Assembly: GCA_025928655.1 (NCBI GenBank)
Contig: JAICJC010000024.1
Coordinates: 1-35,972, forward strand
Direction of reading: 5' to 3'
DNA length: 35,972 nt
Source: Thermoleophilia bacterium
Lineage (GTDB): Bacteria > Actinomycetota > Thermoleophilia > Gaiellales > JAICJC01
The position numbers and the translations under genes were made by a program. The notes below the pieces were generated by a model. That model ran no database searches. It had not been told where the DNA came from and saw only the letters and a list, made by a program, of their open reading frames with translations. Within the stretch, counting starts at the first letter, position 1; the number at the start of each line of letters is the position of its first letter. Positions 5,516 to 13,611 of the stretch are shown piece after piece.

Positions 5516-6799
5516 GTGCGCCTCCTCCTGATCGCGTTCTACTTCCCCCCGGCGGGCGGTGGCGGCGTCCAGCGAACGCTCAAGTTCTGCCGTGACCTCC
5601 CCGACTTCGGCGTCGACGTCGACGTGCTCGCGCCGAGCGATCCGAAGTGGTTCGCGCTCGACGAGCCGCTGCTCGACACCATCCCGGCCCGGACGACGGT
5701 GCACCGCGCCCCGTTCCTGGGTCCGCGCGCCTCGCTGCGCGGCGAGGCGCTGGGCCGGGCGCGCGGCGTCCGGCGGGCCGCGGTGCACGCCCGCTACGCC
5801 TACGAGCGGGCGCTGCTCCCCGACAAGGCGGCGCCCTGGGCGGTCACGGCCGTGCCGGCGGCCGTCCGCATCGTGCGCCGGCGCCGGATCGACGCGATCA
5901 TGACGACCTCGCCGCCGCCCTCCGTGCACCTGACGGGCGCGGCGGTCGCGGCCGCCACCTCGACGCCGTGGGTGGCCGACCTGCGCGACTCCTGGCTGGC
6001 GCATTCGCACCGCCGGTACGAGCGTCGCAGCGTGCAGGCGAAGCGGGCGGTCGAACGGCGGATGGCGCGCACGGTGGCCCGGCGCGCGACCGCCCTCGTG
6101 GCCGTCACCGACGCGATCGCCGCCGAGCTCGCCGACCTGCACCCCGCCGCCGCCGCCAAGACGCACGTGATCGGCCACGGCGTCGACCTGTCCGACTTCG
6201 CCGGTCTCGAGCACGGCGCGACCGACCGGTTCACGATCGTCCATACGGGGTCGTTCTTCGGCCAGCGGTCGCCGCGGCCGTTCCTGACGGCCGTCCGCGA
6301 CCTGCTGGAGCGTCGCCCCGACCTGGGCGGGGAGCTGCTCGTGCGCTTCATCGGCGACATGCGCGAGTCCGACCGGGCCTGGGCGCGGGAGCTCGGCATC
6401 GACGGCGCCTGGGAGGAGACCGGGTTCCTGCCCTACCGCGACGCGATCGCCGCCCAACGCGGCGCCGACGCGCTGCTGCTCCTCATCCCCCACGCGGGCG
6501 GGCGCGGCGACACGGTGATCTCGGGCAAGATCTACGAGTACCTGGCCGCCCGGCGGCCGATCCTGGCCGCGGTGCCGCCGAACGGCGTCGCCGCCGCGCT
6601 GGTCGCGGCGGCGGGCGCCGGCGAGGTCGCAGACCCGGACGACGCGCCGGCGCAGTCGCGGGCGCTGGAGGCCCTCGTCGACCGGCGCCGCAACGGGGGT
6701 CTGCCCGACGTCGAGCTGCCGGCCGGGCTGTCCGAGTCGATGTCGCGGAGGGAGCGGGCCCGCGAGCTCGCCGCGGTGCTCGAGGCGGCGGTCGGATGA
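5516..6799 (+). CDS. Glycosyltransferase, GT4-like (GT-B fold)
   Basis: A 427-residue cytoplasmic or membrane-associated sugar transferase. The N-terminal half starts with LLLIAFYFPPAGGGGVQRTLKFCRDL, the glycine-rich acceptor loop of GT-B enzymes. It includes ADLRDSW around residue 155 and GHGVDLSDF before the linker. The C-terminal half has IVHTGSFF, VRFIGDM, GFLPYRDAIAAQRGADALLLL and SGKIYEYLAARRPILA (about 335-350), the usual nucleotide-sugar binding region. GTG 5516 is chosen because the protein motif begins at once and TAGACT stands 8 bases upstream. The gene overlaps the next by ATGA and heads a three-gene operon for surface polysaccharide. Donor and acceptor are unknown. Confidence 0.88.
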   Translation: MRLLLIAFYFPPAGGGGVQRTLKFCRDLPDFGVDVDVLAPSDPKWFALDEPLLDTIPARTTVHRAPFLGPRASLRGEALGRARGVRRAAVHARYAYERALLPDKAAPWAVTAVPAAVRIVRRRRIDAIMTTSPPPSVHLTGAAVAAATSTPWVADLRDSWLAHSHRRYERRSVQAKRAVERRMARTVARRATALVAVTDAIAAELADLHPAAAAKTHVIGHGVDLSDFAGLEHGATDRFTIVHTGSFFGQRSPRPFLTAVRDLLERRPDLGGELLVRFIGDMRESDRAWARELGIDGAWEETGFLPYRDAIAAQRGADALLLLIPHAGGRGDTVISGKIYEYLAARRPILAAVPPNGVAAALVAAAGAGEVADPDDAPAQSRALEALVDRRRNGGLPDVELPAGLSESMSRRERARELAAVLEAAVG

Positions 6800-8136
6800 A
6801 GCTGACGAAGCTCGACTGGCTGCTGCTCCTGACGCTCTCGGTGCTGACGTTCGAGAAGATCCGCTGGGAGACGCCCGACCTGACGCTGACGTGGACGAAC
6901 CTGCTCGCCACCGCCTTCGTCGTCGCGTTCATCGCCGACCGCGTCCGGCGCCGGGACGCGCTCCTGCACCCCGCGGCGATCACGCTCGCCGGCTTCATGC
7001 TGGTCTTCGCCGCCGTCTACCTGGCCGGGTATTTCGACCTCCAGAACAAGCAGGCGCTGACCTACTGGCTGAAGGGCATGGGCACGTGGGGGATCCACTT
7101 TCTCTACCTCATCCTCGGCGTCGCCCATCTGATCCGGCGGGGGCGGCAGCTGTACGTCCGGTGCACCTACGTGTTCACTGCCGGCCTGGTGGTGAACAGC
7201 GTGTACGGTGTCGCCCAGCTCGGGCTGCAGGTCGTGGCCGGCGTCAACCTCGACCGCCTGGTGGTGGGGCCGCTGACGGCGGGCCAGGGCGGCACCGGCG
7301 GCATCGGGGTGTACGGGACGGTCGCCGGGTCGGGGACGGTGTACCGCATCAACGCGCTCACGGGCGACCCGAACCACCTCGGCGTCATGCTGTGCGTGCC
7401 GCTGATGGTGCTCCTGCCGTACTACCTGGGAGACCGGGAGGGCCGCCGCGCCACCGGGCTCCTGCTGATCTTCCTGTTCGGCGTGCAGGTGCTGACGCTG
7501 TCCCGATCGGCGGCGCTCGGCGACGCCGCCGGCCTGCTCGTGCTGCTCCCCGTCCTGCGCCGCTACCTGCCCCGGGCCCGCACGGTCGCGGTCGGGCTGG
7601 GCGGCACCGCCGCCGTGTTCGCCGTCGTCTACGCGTCGTCGCACTACGTCCGGACCATCATCGCCGCGCGCACGCAGCTGAACGGCGGCAGCACCCAGAC
7701 CCACTTCCAGTTCTACCAGCTCGTCCCGCCCGCGCTCGACCCGCACCCGCTGTTCGGGATGGGGTTCAACACCTTCGCCGTCTTCTACCAGTTCATCACG
7801 GGGAGGACGGACTTCGGGCCGCACAGCGCCTGGGTTGCGATCCTGGTCGAGACGGGGCTCGTCGGCCTGGCCGTCTACATCGCGTACTTCGTCTACCTGC
7901 TGGCGAGCGCCGCCGCGATCCGCCGGTCGTCCGACGCCGACGTCTCCCGGCTCGGGCACGGGCTCCTGGCCGCGCTCATCGCCACGGCGGCCGCCAACGT
8001 CTTCTACCTGACCATGACCTTCGACTATTTCTTCGCCGTCGCGCTCCTAGCGGTCGCCGGGGCGGCGATGTTCGGCCCGGCCCGGGCGCCGGCCCGCGCG
8101 CCTGCGACGGCCGTGGCGCCGGGGAAGGCGCGGTGA
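6796..8136 (+). CDS. O-antigen ligase/polymerase-like membrane protein (Wzy_C family)
   Basis: A 446-residue protein with about ten or more membrane segments. LTGDPNHLGVML (around residue 190), LSRSAALGD, and the large extracytoplasmic loop region PLFGMGFNTF to FGPHSAWVAILVETGLVGL (about 320-357) are typical of the Wzy_C domain. That domain is shared by O-antigen ligases, polysaccharide polymerases and exopolysaccharide enzymes. The conserved H of GPHSAW is where ligases carry a functional histidine. The start overlaps the upstream stop (ATGA) and the gene itself overlaps the next by GTGA, so the three genes are coupled. In an actinobacterium a polymerase role in capsule or exopolysaccharide assembly is likelier than LPS ligation. 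Confidence 0.85.
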   Translation: MKLTKLDWLLLLTLSVLTFEKIRWETPDLTLTWTNLLATAFVVAFIADRVRRRDALLHPAAITLAGFMLVFAAVYLAGYFDLQNKQALTYWLKGMGTWGIHFLYLILGVAHLIRRGRQLYVRCTYVFTAGLVVNSVYGVAQLGLQVVAGVNLDRLVVGPLTAGQGGTGGIGVYGTVAGSGTVYRINALTGDPNHLGVMLCVPLMVLLPYYLGDREGRRATGLLLIFLFGVQVLTLSRSAALGDAAGLLVLLPVLRRYLPRARTVAVGLGGTAAVFAVVYASSHYVRTIIAARTQLNGGSTQTHFQFYQLVPPALDPHPLFGMGFNTFAVFYQFITGRTDFGPHSAWVAILVETGLVGLAVYIAYFVYLLASAAAIRRSSDADVSRLGHGLLAALIATAAANVFYLTMTFDYFFAVALLAVAGAAMFGPARAPARAPATAVAPGKAR

Positions 8137-9278
8137 TCCTCGCCCTCGAGATCGTGTTCTGGATCAGCCTGGCCGCGCTGGTCTGGACGCACCTGCTCTA
8201 CCCGCTCGCGATCGCCGCCTGGGCCCGGCTACGGCCGTGGCCGGTGGCGGCCGCCGACATCCTCCCCCGCGTCAGCCTGATCATCCCCGCCTACAACGAG
8301 GAGGACGTGATCGTCGCCAAGCTCGAGAACGCGCTCGCGCTCGACTATCCGCGCGCTCGGCTCGAGATCGTCGTGACGTCGGACGACTCGACGGACGCGA
8401 CCCACGAGCTGGTGGCCGCGTTCGCCGACCGCGGCGTGCGCCTGATCCACTGCCCGCGTGGCGGCAAGGTGGCCGCGCAGGACCGGGCGGTGGTGGAGAC
8501 GAGCGGCGAGATCGTGGCCTTCGGCGACGCGAACGTGCTCTGGGACACCGACGCGCTGCGACGGCTGGTGCGGCCGTTCGCCGACCCGGCCGTGGGCATG
8601 GCCTGCGGCAACGTCCGGCTCGTCAATCCGGGCGGCGGGACGAACCAGGAGGGGCTCTACTGGCGGTACGAGATGTGGCTGCGCACGCGCGAGTCGCGGG
8701 CCCACTCGATGACCGGGTCGAACGGCGCCATCTACGCCGTCAGGCGGGAGGCCTATCGCGACGTCGACCCGCGCTTCGGCCACGACCTGAGCTTCCCCTA
8801 CCTGATGGTGCAGAACGGCTACCGGGCGGTGTACGAGTCGTCGGCGGGCGCGACCGAGCCGATGACGACCGACATCGAGGACGAGTTCCGGCGCAAGGTG
8901 CGCATGTTCGAGCACTGCTGGCTGATCCTCTTCCGCGGGCGCATGTTCGGCCTGCGCCGCCTCGGCCCCGTCTACTGGGCCGAGATCGTCTCCCACCGGC
9001 TGCTGCGCTACTGGAGCGGCCCGCTGCACGTGCTCCTGCTCGTGACGAGCGCCGTCCTCGCGCCGCACGCCGCGGTCTACGCAATCGTCCTGGCGGCCCA
9101 GCTGGCGGGGCTCGTGCTCGTGGGCGTGTCGATGCTCCTGCGCGGCCGCGTCCGCGTGCTGCGGATCCTGCACTACTACCTGCTCGTGACGCTCGCGACG
9201 GTGATCGCGCTCGTCGGCTACCTGCGCCGCGGCGTCCCCGCCACCTGGGACAAGGCGGCGGGGTCGCGGATCACATGA
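8133..9278 (+). CDS. Glycosyltransferase family 2, membrane-anchored
   Basis: A 381-residue processive-type GT2 protein. One N-terminal membrane segment (about residues 2-27) precedes the GT-A domain with RVSLIIPAYNEEDVIVAKLENAL, SDDSTDAT (about 84) and GDANVLWD (about 131-138). These are followed by MTGSNGAIYAVRREAY and the RRKVRMFEHCW region (about 252-262), which stands where related enzymes carry QxxRW-like residues. Two or three membrane segments close the protein. This layout matches enzymes that extend or export a glycan across the membrane. GTG 8133 overlaps the previous stop (GTGA). The 3' end overlaps the convergent gene at 9271 by eight bases. Confidence 0.88.
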   Translation: MILALEIVFWISLAALVWTHLLYPLAIAAWARLRPWPVAAADILPRVSLIIPAYNEEDVIVAKLENALALDYPRARLEIVVTSDDSTDATHELVAAFADRGVRLIHCPRGGKVAAQDRAVVETSGEIVAFGDANVLWDTDALRRLVRPFADPAVGMACGNVRLVNPGGGTNQEGLYWRYEMWLRTRESRAHSMTGSNGAIYAVRREAYRDVDPRFGHDLSFPYLMVQNGYRAVYESSAGATEPMTTDIEDEFRRKVRMFEHCWLILFRGRMFGLRRLGPVYWAEIVSHRLLRYWSGPLHVLLLVTSAVLAPHAAVYAIVLAAQLAGLVLVGVSMLLRGRVRVLRILHYYLLVTLATVIALVGYLRRGVPATWDKAAGSRIT

Positions 9279-10413
9279 TCTCGGCGTAGACGGACTCCGT
9301 CCGCTCGGCGATCGCCGCCCAGCTGAGCGGGCCGCCGGCCGCCGCGGCGCTGCGCTCGCGCAGGGCGGCCCGCAGGCCCTCATCGCCCAGCACGCGCGCC
9401 AGCGTACCGGCCAGGCCGGCGGCGTCCCCGGGCGCCACCAGCTCTCCGACGCCGTCGCGGCGGTGCAGCTCGCCGAAGCCGCCGACGTCGCTCAGCACGA
9501 GCGGCGTGGCGAAGGCCAGGGCCGCCGCCAGCACCCCCGAGTTGTCGATACGGCGGTAGGGCAGGACGACGACGTCGGCCCGGCGCAGCGCGGCCGCGAG
9601 CTCGGCGTCCGAGAGGAAGCGGGGCAGGAACACGACGCCGGGCTGGCCGGTCGGAAGCCCGGCGACGTCCATCATCGGGCGCCCGGCGATGAGCAGCGTC
9701 GCGCCCGGCACCTCCCGGCGCATCTGCGACCAGGCGTCGAGCAGGACGTCGATGCCCTTGTACGGCCTGATCAGGCCGGGCACCACGGCGAGCGGGCCGT
9801 CCGGGTCGGCGGGCGGGGCGACGCGCTCCAACTCGGTCAGGTAGCCGAACACGCCGTGCGGGATCACCCGCACCCGCGCCGGATCGACCCCACAGCGCTC
9901 GACGAGGGCGCGCCGGCCCCAGTCGCTGTGGCAGATCACCCGGGCGAACGACCGCGCCGTGGCCGCGACCGAGCGCCGGCGGGCGGCGTTCCCGACGTTG
10001 GGGACGGGGTCGTGGGCGGTGAACACGACCGGCACGCCGGAGGCGTGCAGGCGGCGGTAGAAGCGCCGCTCCACCGGCCGCAGGACGGACCACTGCACGT
10101 GGACGACGTCGGGCCGCTCGCGGCGGAGGTGCGCCCCCAGGCGGCGCAGGTCGTCGAGGTGCTCGGCCGCCTTCGCCGCGGGCCGCGCGCGGCCGCCGAC
10201 GCGCATCCCGTTCGTGCGCCGGTAGAAGTGCTCGCGGACGGCGTACCCGGCCGGATCGGGGGCGGCGCCGTGCACGAATGCGGACGTCCACAGGGTGACC
10301 TCGTGGCCGCGCCCGGCGAGGGCGCGGGCGAGCTCGTGGTCGTACGGGCGCGAGTACCCGGACGGGTCCACGAGCGCCACGCGGAGATGGCGAGTGACCG
10401 AAGCTTGCTCCAA
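9271..10413 (-). CDS. Glycosyltransferase family 4
   Basis: A 380-residue GT-B glycosyltransferase. The N-terminal domain runs from LRVALVDPSGYSRPYDHELARALAGRGHEV through DVVHVQWSV and VVFTAHDPVPN. The C-terminal domain contains VIPHGVFGYL, VVPGLIRPYKGIDVLLDAW (about residues 207-224), FLPRFLSDAELAAALRRADVVVLPY and IDNSGVLAAALAFATPLVLSDVGGFGE, the donor-binding region of GT4. No ATG or GTG precedes the first strand. TTG 10413 keeps LRVALV intact and is taken as start, while GTG 10380 would cut into it. The start is 24 bases from the divergent Wzz-like gene and shares a palindromic -10 with it. Likely part of the same polysaccharide pathway. Confidence 0.87.
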   Translation of the reverse strand: MEQASVTRHLRVALVDPSGYSRPYDHELARALAGRGHEVTLWTSAFVHGAAPDPAGYAVREHFYRRTNGMRVGGRARPAAKAAEHLDDLRRLGAHLRRERPDVVHVQWSVLRPVERRFYRRLHASGVPVVFTAHDPVPNVGNAARRRSVAATARSFARVICHSDWGRRALVERCGVDPARVRVIPHGVFGYLTELERVAPPADPDGPLAVVPGLIRPYKGIDVLLDAWSQMRREVPGATLLIAGRPMMDVAGLPTGQPGVVFLPRFLSDAELAAALRRADVVVLPYRRIDNSGVLAAALAFATPLVLSDVGGFGELHRRDGVGELVAPGDAAGLAGTLARVLGDEGLRAALRERSAAAAGGPLSWAAIAERTESVYAEIM

Positions 10414-10423
10414 TGGGGCTGAG

Positions 10424-10430
10424 TAGACTA
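10424..10430. promoter_or_regulatory. Shared bidirectional -10 between GT4 and Wzz-like genes
   Basis: TAGACTA reads as TAGACT on the plus strand (8 bases before GTG 10438) and TAGTCT on the minus strand (11 bases before TTG 10413). The two -10 elements overlap by five bases. Confidence 0.55.
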
Positions 10431-10437
10431 CCCGCCC

Positions 10438-11343
10438 GTGTCCGCACCCCTGCCCCCGCAGCCCGCCGGCGAGGTGCGGGTGACCGAGTACTTCCGCCGT
10501 GCCGTGAGACGCTGGTACGTGGTCGTTCTGGCCGTGGTGGCCGCGGTGGCGATCGTGTTCCTCCACGGCGTCAGCGGCGCGACCAAGCAGTCCTCCGCGA
10601 TGGCGTCCGTGTACCTGGGGCAGCCCTTCACGCCCGGCGGGGCGTCCGTGCTGACGTCGACGCCGCTCTCGAACCCCAACATCTCGATCCAGTACGTGAC
10701 GGCCCCGCAGCAGATCGCCAGGGCAGCCGACGCGGCCGGGATCGACCATCGCAGCCTGCGCAAGCACGTGAGCGTGCTGTCGGCATCGGCGTCGGGCACG
10801 GGCAGCGGGAAGGCGTCGGCAGGAGGCGGCCCGCCGACGATCACGATCACCGTCGAGGGGCCGTGGGCGCGGACGAAGGTCCAGACGGCCGCGAACTCGC
10901 TGGCCGAGTCTCTGATCTCCTACGCCAACCGGTACACGGACCTGAAAGCGCGGCTGATCGCCGAGCGGGTGAAGAACGAGAAGGCCGAGCTGGCGACGCT
11001 CGTCGAGGTGCAGAAGCGGGCGCACGCGAACCTGGCGGCCATCGACGCGTCGAACGCGGCGCCGCTCGACAAGGTGGCGGCGTCCTCCCCGCTCGTGAGC
11101 GACCTGACCACGGCGGCCACCCAGATCGGGACGCTCACGCTCAACCTGACAAACGACGAGGTCACGCTCGGTGCCACGCGGGACATCGAGTCGGCCCAGT
11201 TCATCTCCCGCGCGACCGGCCGCAAGGTGAGCGCGGCGACCCGGCGCAGCTCGCTCCTCATCGCCGCCATGGTGGGCCTGATCGTGGGCGTCGGCCTGGC
11301 GCTCGCGTGGGAGGCGCTGAGCGCGCGCCCGCGGCGCGCGTAG
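10438..11343 (+). CDS. Wzz-like polysaccharide co-polymerase / chain-length determinant
   Basis: A 301-residue protein with the two-membrane-segment topology of polysaccharide co-polymerases. A hydrophobic helix at about residues 26-43 (RWYVVVLAVVAAVAIVFLHG) and another near the C-terminus (LLIAAMVGLIVGVGLALAW) flank an extracytoplasmic region. That region is rich in alpha-helix (AERVKNEKAELATLVEVQKRAHANLAA) and probably coiled-coil. The N-terminal EYFRRAVRRWY stretch matches the region before the first segment in Wzz/CapA proteins. There is no C-terminal kinase, so any tyrosine kinase would be a separate protein. Such proteins set chain length in Wzy-dependent polysaccharide assembly, which fits the Wzy_C gene at 6796. 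GTG start with a leaderless -10; its TAG stop is part of the next gene's -10. Confidence 0.78.
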   Translation: MSAPLPPQPAGEVRVTEYFRRAVRRWYVVVLAVVAAVAIVFLHGVSGATKQSSAMASVYLGQPFTPGGASVLTSTPLSNPNISIQYVTAPQQIARAADAAGIDHRSLRKHVSVLSASASGTGSGKASAGGGPPTITITVEGPWARTKVQTAANSLAESLISYANRYTDLKARLIAERVKNEKAELATLVEVQKRAHANLAAIDASNAAPLDKVAASSPLVSDLTTAATQIGTLTLNLTNDEVTLGATRDIESAQFISRATGRKVSAATRRSSLLIAAMVGLIVGVGLALAWEALSARPRRA

Positions 11344-11346
11344 ACT
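11341..11346 (+). promoter_or_regulatory. Leaderless -10 of the 87-aa gene, fused to a stop codon
   Basis: TAGACT stands 6 bases before ATG 11353. Its first three bases are the TAG stop of the Wzz-like gene. Confidence 0.6.
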
Positions 11347-11352
11347 GCGGCG

Positions 11353-11616
11353 ATGGCGACGCGCACCTGCCCCGACTGGCCGGAGCTGCTCGACCGCGCG
11401 CCCGACCTGCACTTCAAGCACTACACCGCCGACGAGCTGCAGCTGCCCCACGACATCGTCCTCGCGCTCGGATCCGTCCGGCTGAGCGAGCTCGAGGTGT
11501 GTGCCGACACGGCCCGCAACGTCTTCAACGCGGCCCACACGGACGACCGGCTGGCAGACGCGCTGCGATCGAGCTTCTGGACCGATCTCGCCGACTGGCG
11601 CGGCAGCGCCGCGTGA
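11353..11616 (+). CDS. Small hypothetical protein (87 aa)
   Basis: An 87-residue soluble protein with no domain I recognise. It begins MATRTCPDWPELLDRAPDLHFKHYTADELQLP, continues with a helix-like stretch (IVLALGSVRLSELEVCADTARNVFN) and ends SSFWTDLADWRGSAA. It is rich in Asp, Leu, Ala and Trp, with two cysteines and no signal peptide or membrane segment. Normal codon use, a TAGACT element 6 bases before the ATG and tight packing (9 bases after the Wzz-like gene, 7 before the convergent LysR gene) argue that it is a real gene. Function unknown. Confidence 0.7.
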   Translation: MATRTCPDWPELLDRAPDLHFKHYTADELQLPHDIVLALGSVRLSELEVCADTARNVFNAAHTDDRLADALRSSFWTDLADWRGSAA

Positions 11617-11623
11617 CGCCCCT

Positions 11624-12538
11624 CTAGGGCAGCGCGGGCGCGAAGTCCGCGGCGAGCCGCTCCCGGCACCAGGCCAGGAACGCGTCGGTGAGGCGGCGGC
11701 GGCTGCGGGTCGCGAGCCGCACCGAGTAGAAGTCGCGGGCCGGGTCGAGGCCCACCACCTCGGCCGTCGCGAGCGTCCCCAACCGCAGCTCCTTCTGGAC
11801 GGCGAGCGAGGAGAAGAAGCAGACGCCGTACCCGGCCTCGACCGCCGACTTGGCCGACTCCTGAAGCCCCGCCTCCATGGCGACGTTGAGGTCGCGGATG
11901 CGCACCCCGGCCTCGCGCAGCTCGTCCTCGATCACGCTGCGGATGCCCGCGCCGGGCTGCATGACGACCTGGGGCTCGGCGAGGAGCTCGTCCAGGCTCA
12001 CCGACCGACCGGCGAAGCGGTGGCCCGCGGGGACGGCGAGCACGACCCGGTCGCGCAGGAAGGGCTCGAACTCGAGCGCGCGATGGCCGCGGCGGGCGCC
12101 GACGACGCCGAGCTCGAGGTCGCGGTCGAGCACGCGGTCGATGACCGAGCCGGTGGCGTCGACCCGCAGCGTCACCTCGACCCGCGGGTGGGCCGCCCGG
12201 AAGCCGCCCAGGAGCTGCGGCAGCACGTGCTCGCCGGGCCCGGTGGAGGCGCCCACGATCAGGTGGCCGGCCGGCTCGTCGGAGTCCTGGGCCAGATCAC
12301 GGGCGAGCTCGTCGCGCAGGGCCAGCATGCGCAGGGCGTAGCGGTGGAGCACCTCGCCGCGGTCGGTCGGCGCCGCGCGCCGCCCGGAGCGGTCGATCAG
12401 CGGCTCTCCCAGCATCCGCTCGAGCGTCTGGATCTGCTGGCTGACCGCCGGCTGCGTGACGCCGAGGGCATCGGCCGCCGCGGAGAACGAGCCCCGCTCC
12501 ACCACCTCGACGAACGTCTGCAGCTGCCGCAGATCCAT
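11624..12538 (-). CDS. LysR-family transcriptional regulator
   Basis: A 304-residue regulator. The N-terminal winged helix-turn-helix spans residues 1-60 (MDLRQLQTFVEVVERGSFSAAADALGVTQPAVSQQIQTLE). A periplasmic-binding-protein-like effector domain follows, with GHLIVGASTGPGEHVLPQLLGGF at its first strand. The GPGEHVLP region resembles the anion-binding loop of CysB/CbbR-like members, but the effector cannot be deduced. It is encoded last in a minus-strand run, with a REP-like palindrome separating it from the DUF354 gene. Its own -10 (TAAGAT, 6 bases before ATG) suggests independent, leaderless transcription. LysR genes are often divergent from their targets, but here no divergent neighbour exists. 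Confidence 0.93.
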   Translation of the reverse strand: MDLRQLQTFVEVVERGSFSAAADALGVTQPAVSQQIQTLERMLGEPLIDRSGRRAAPTDRGEVLHRYALRMLALRDELARDLAQDSDEPAGHLIVGASTGPGEHVLPQLLGGFRAAHPRVEVTLRVDATGSVIDRVLDRDLELGVVGARRGHRALEFEPFLRDRVVLAVPAGHRFAGRSVSLDELLAEPQVVMQPGAGIRSVIEDELREAGVRIRDLNVAMEAGLQESAKSAVEAGYGVCFFSSLAVQKELRLGTLATAEVVGLDPARDFYSVRLATRSRRRLTDAFLAWCRERLAADFAPALP

Positions 12539-12544
12539 AAGGCC

Positions 12545-12550
12545 ATCTTA
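12545..12550 (-). promoter_or_regulatory. Leaderless -10 of the LysR gene
   Basis: TAAGAT on the minus strand stands 6 bases before ATG 12538. The REP-like palindrome at 12554-12583 covers the place of a -35. Confidence 0.6.
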
Positions 12551-12553
12551 TCC

Positions 12554-12583
12554 GGGGACAGTCCCCGCATGGGGACTGTCCCC
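12554..12583. repeat. REP-like palindrome, GGGGACAGTCCCC class (copy 2)
   Basis: GGGGACAGTCCCC (12554-12566), GCAT, GGGGACTGTCCCC (12571-12583). The arms are identical to 3404-3433 with a different 4-base centre, and one further C-G pair flanks them (12553/12584). It sits two bases from the stop of the DUF354 gene and may serve as its terminator. Confidence 0.85.
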
Positions 12584-12585
12584 GC

Positions 12586-13602
12586 TTAGCTGCGGACCAG
12601 CCCGGTCAGCGCCAGGGCCAGCAGGTGATCCGGGTCGCGGAAGCGGTGCGCGGCGGGCAGCGGCGGCTTCCGCTCGACGATCACGTCCTCGGCCGACACC
12701 AGCGGCCGCAGCCGCCCCTCGGCCACCAGGCGCTCGTCGACGCCGCCCAGCCGCCCCGCGAACGTCGTGTAGACGGGCGTCCCCAGGACGACCGCCTCGC
12801 GGTTCATCGTGCCGCCCGCGCTCACCACGAGGTCGGCGCCCGCGACCAGGCTGCCGCCGTCGACGGCGTGCTCCGGGACGACGACCGACGGGAGCCCGAG
12901 CGCCCGGATGCGGGCGCCCTGCTCCGGCGTGCGCGGCAGCACCACCGAGATGACGTCGTCGCGGCGGCCGACCCGCTCCAGCACGGCGTCGAAGAGCGGG
13001 TTTTCGAAGCGGTGGTAGAGGGCGACGTCGGCCGGGGGGCGCAGCACGACGCCGATGCGGCTCCCGTCCAGGCCCAGCGACCGCGGCACGGCCGGGTCGG
13101 GCTCGAAGCCGGCCAGGTAGTACTCCTCCTTCAGGCCCGGGTAGCGCACGAGCCGCGGCGGGCGGACGCCGAAGCGGCGCAGCCGCCCCGGCGGGATCGC
13201 GTCGGGGACGAGCACGCGGTTCGCGAGACGGCAGTTGAGCGAGTGCTGGAGGGTCGCGAACTCGTAGTCGAACATCGTCGTGTTGGGGACGCGGAGGAGC
13301 CGGCAGGCCATCGGCAGGTCGGTCGACCCGTGCGCGAGGGCGACGTCGAAGCGCCCGCGCCGGCCGAACCGGACCATCGCCCGCACCCGGTCGCCGGCCG
13401 CACGCGCCTTGCCGGCACGCGACCCGCCGCCGTGGTGGCCGATCACGGTGTGCTCGATGCCGTGCAGCTCGAGCAGCTCGAGCGTCTGCGCGTACGCGCG
13501 GGCGGTGACGGACACGTCGTCCCCGCGGGCCTGCAGCCGCCCCACGAGCGGGGCGAAGATCACCGCGTGGGGCGAGTTGGTGAGGTCGATCCAGACGCGC
13601 AC
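12586..13602 (-). CDS. DUF354 family protein (GT-B/epimerase-like)
   Basis: A 338-residue protein of the DUF354 family, which shares the two-domain fold of UDP-GlcNAc 2-epimerases and GT-B glycosyltransferases. The diagnostic N-terminus MRVWIDLTNSPHAVIFAPLV is present, followed by DVALAHGSTDLPMACRLLRVPNTTMFDYEF. In the C-terminal domain, LVVSAGGTMNREAVVLGTPVYTTFAG (around residue 260) is the usual nucleotide-sugar-site region. The start is GTG 13602, nine bases after the DegT aminotransferase stop; TAGCCC 6 bases before the GTG is only a weak -10. Placement beside a sugar aminotransferase suggests a role in nucleotide-sugar or surface-glycan metabolism. Exact reaction unknown. Confidence 0.82.
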   Translation of the reverse strand: MRVWIDLTNSPHAVIFAPLVGRLQARGDDVSVTARAYAQTLELLELHGIEHTVIGHHGGGSRAGKARAAGDRVRAMVRFGRRGRFDVALAHGSTDLPMACRLLRVPNTTMFDYEFATLQHSLNCRLANRVLVPDAIPPGRLRRFGVRPPRLVRYPGLKEEYYLAGFEPDPAVPRSLGLDGSRIGVVLRPPADVALYHRFENPLFDAVLERVGRRDDVISVVLPRTPEQGARIRALGLPSVVVPEHAVDGGSLVAGADLVVSAGGTMNREAVVLGTPVYTTFAGRLGGVDERLVAEGRLRPLVSAEDVIVERKPPLPAAHRFRDPDHLLALALTGLVRS

Positions 13603-13611
13603 GCGCGCGGG

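Noticed and set aside
11617-11623. Terminator between the 87-aa gene and the LysR gene
   Set aside because: Only seven bases separate the convergent stops, and the CCCTCTAGGG symmetry is too short to call.
3404-12583. The GGGGACAGTCCCC repeats as part of a CRISPR array or a LexA-type operator
   Set aside because: Only two widely spaced copies exist with no spacers, and they lie after gene ends rather than in promoters; the paired palindrome design fits REP elements better.
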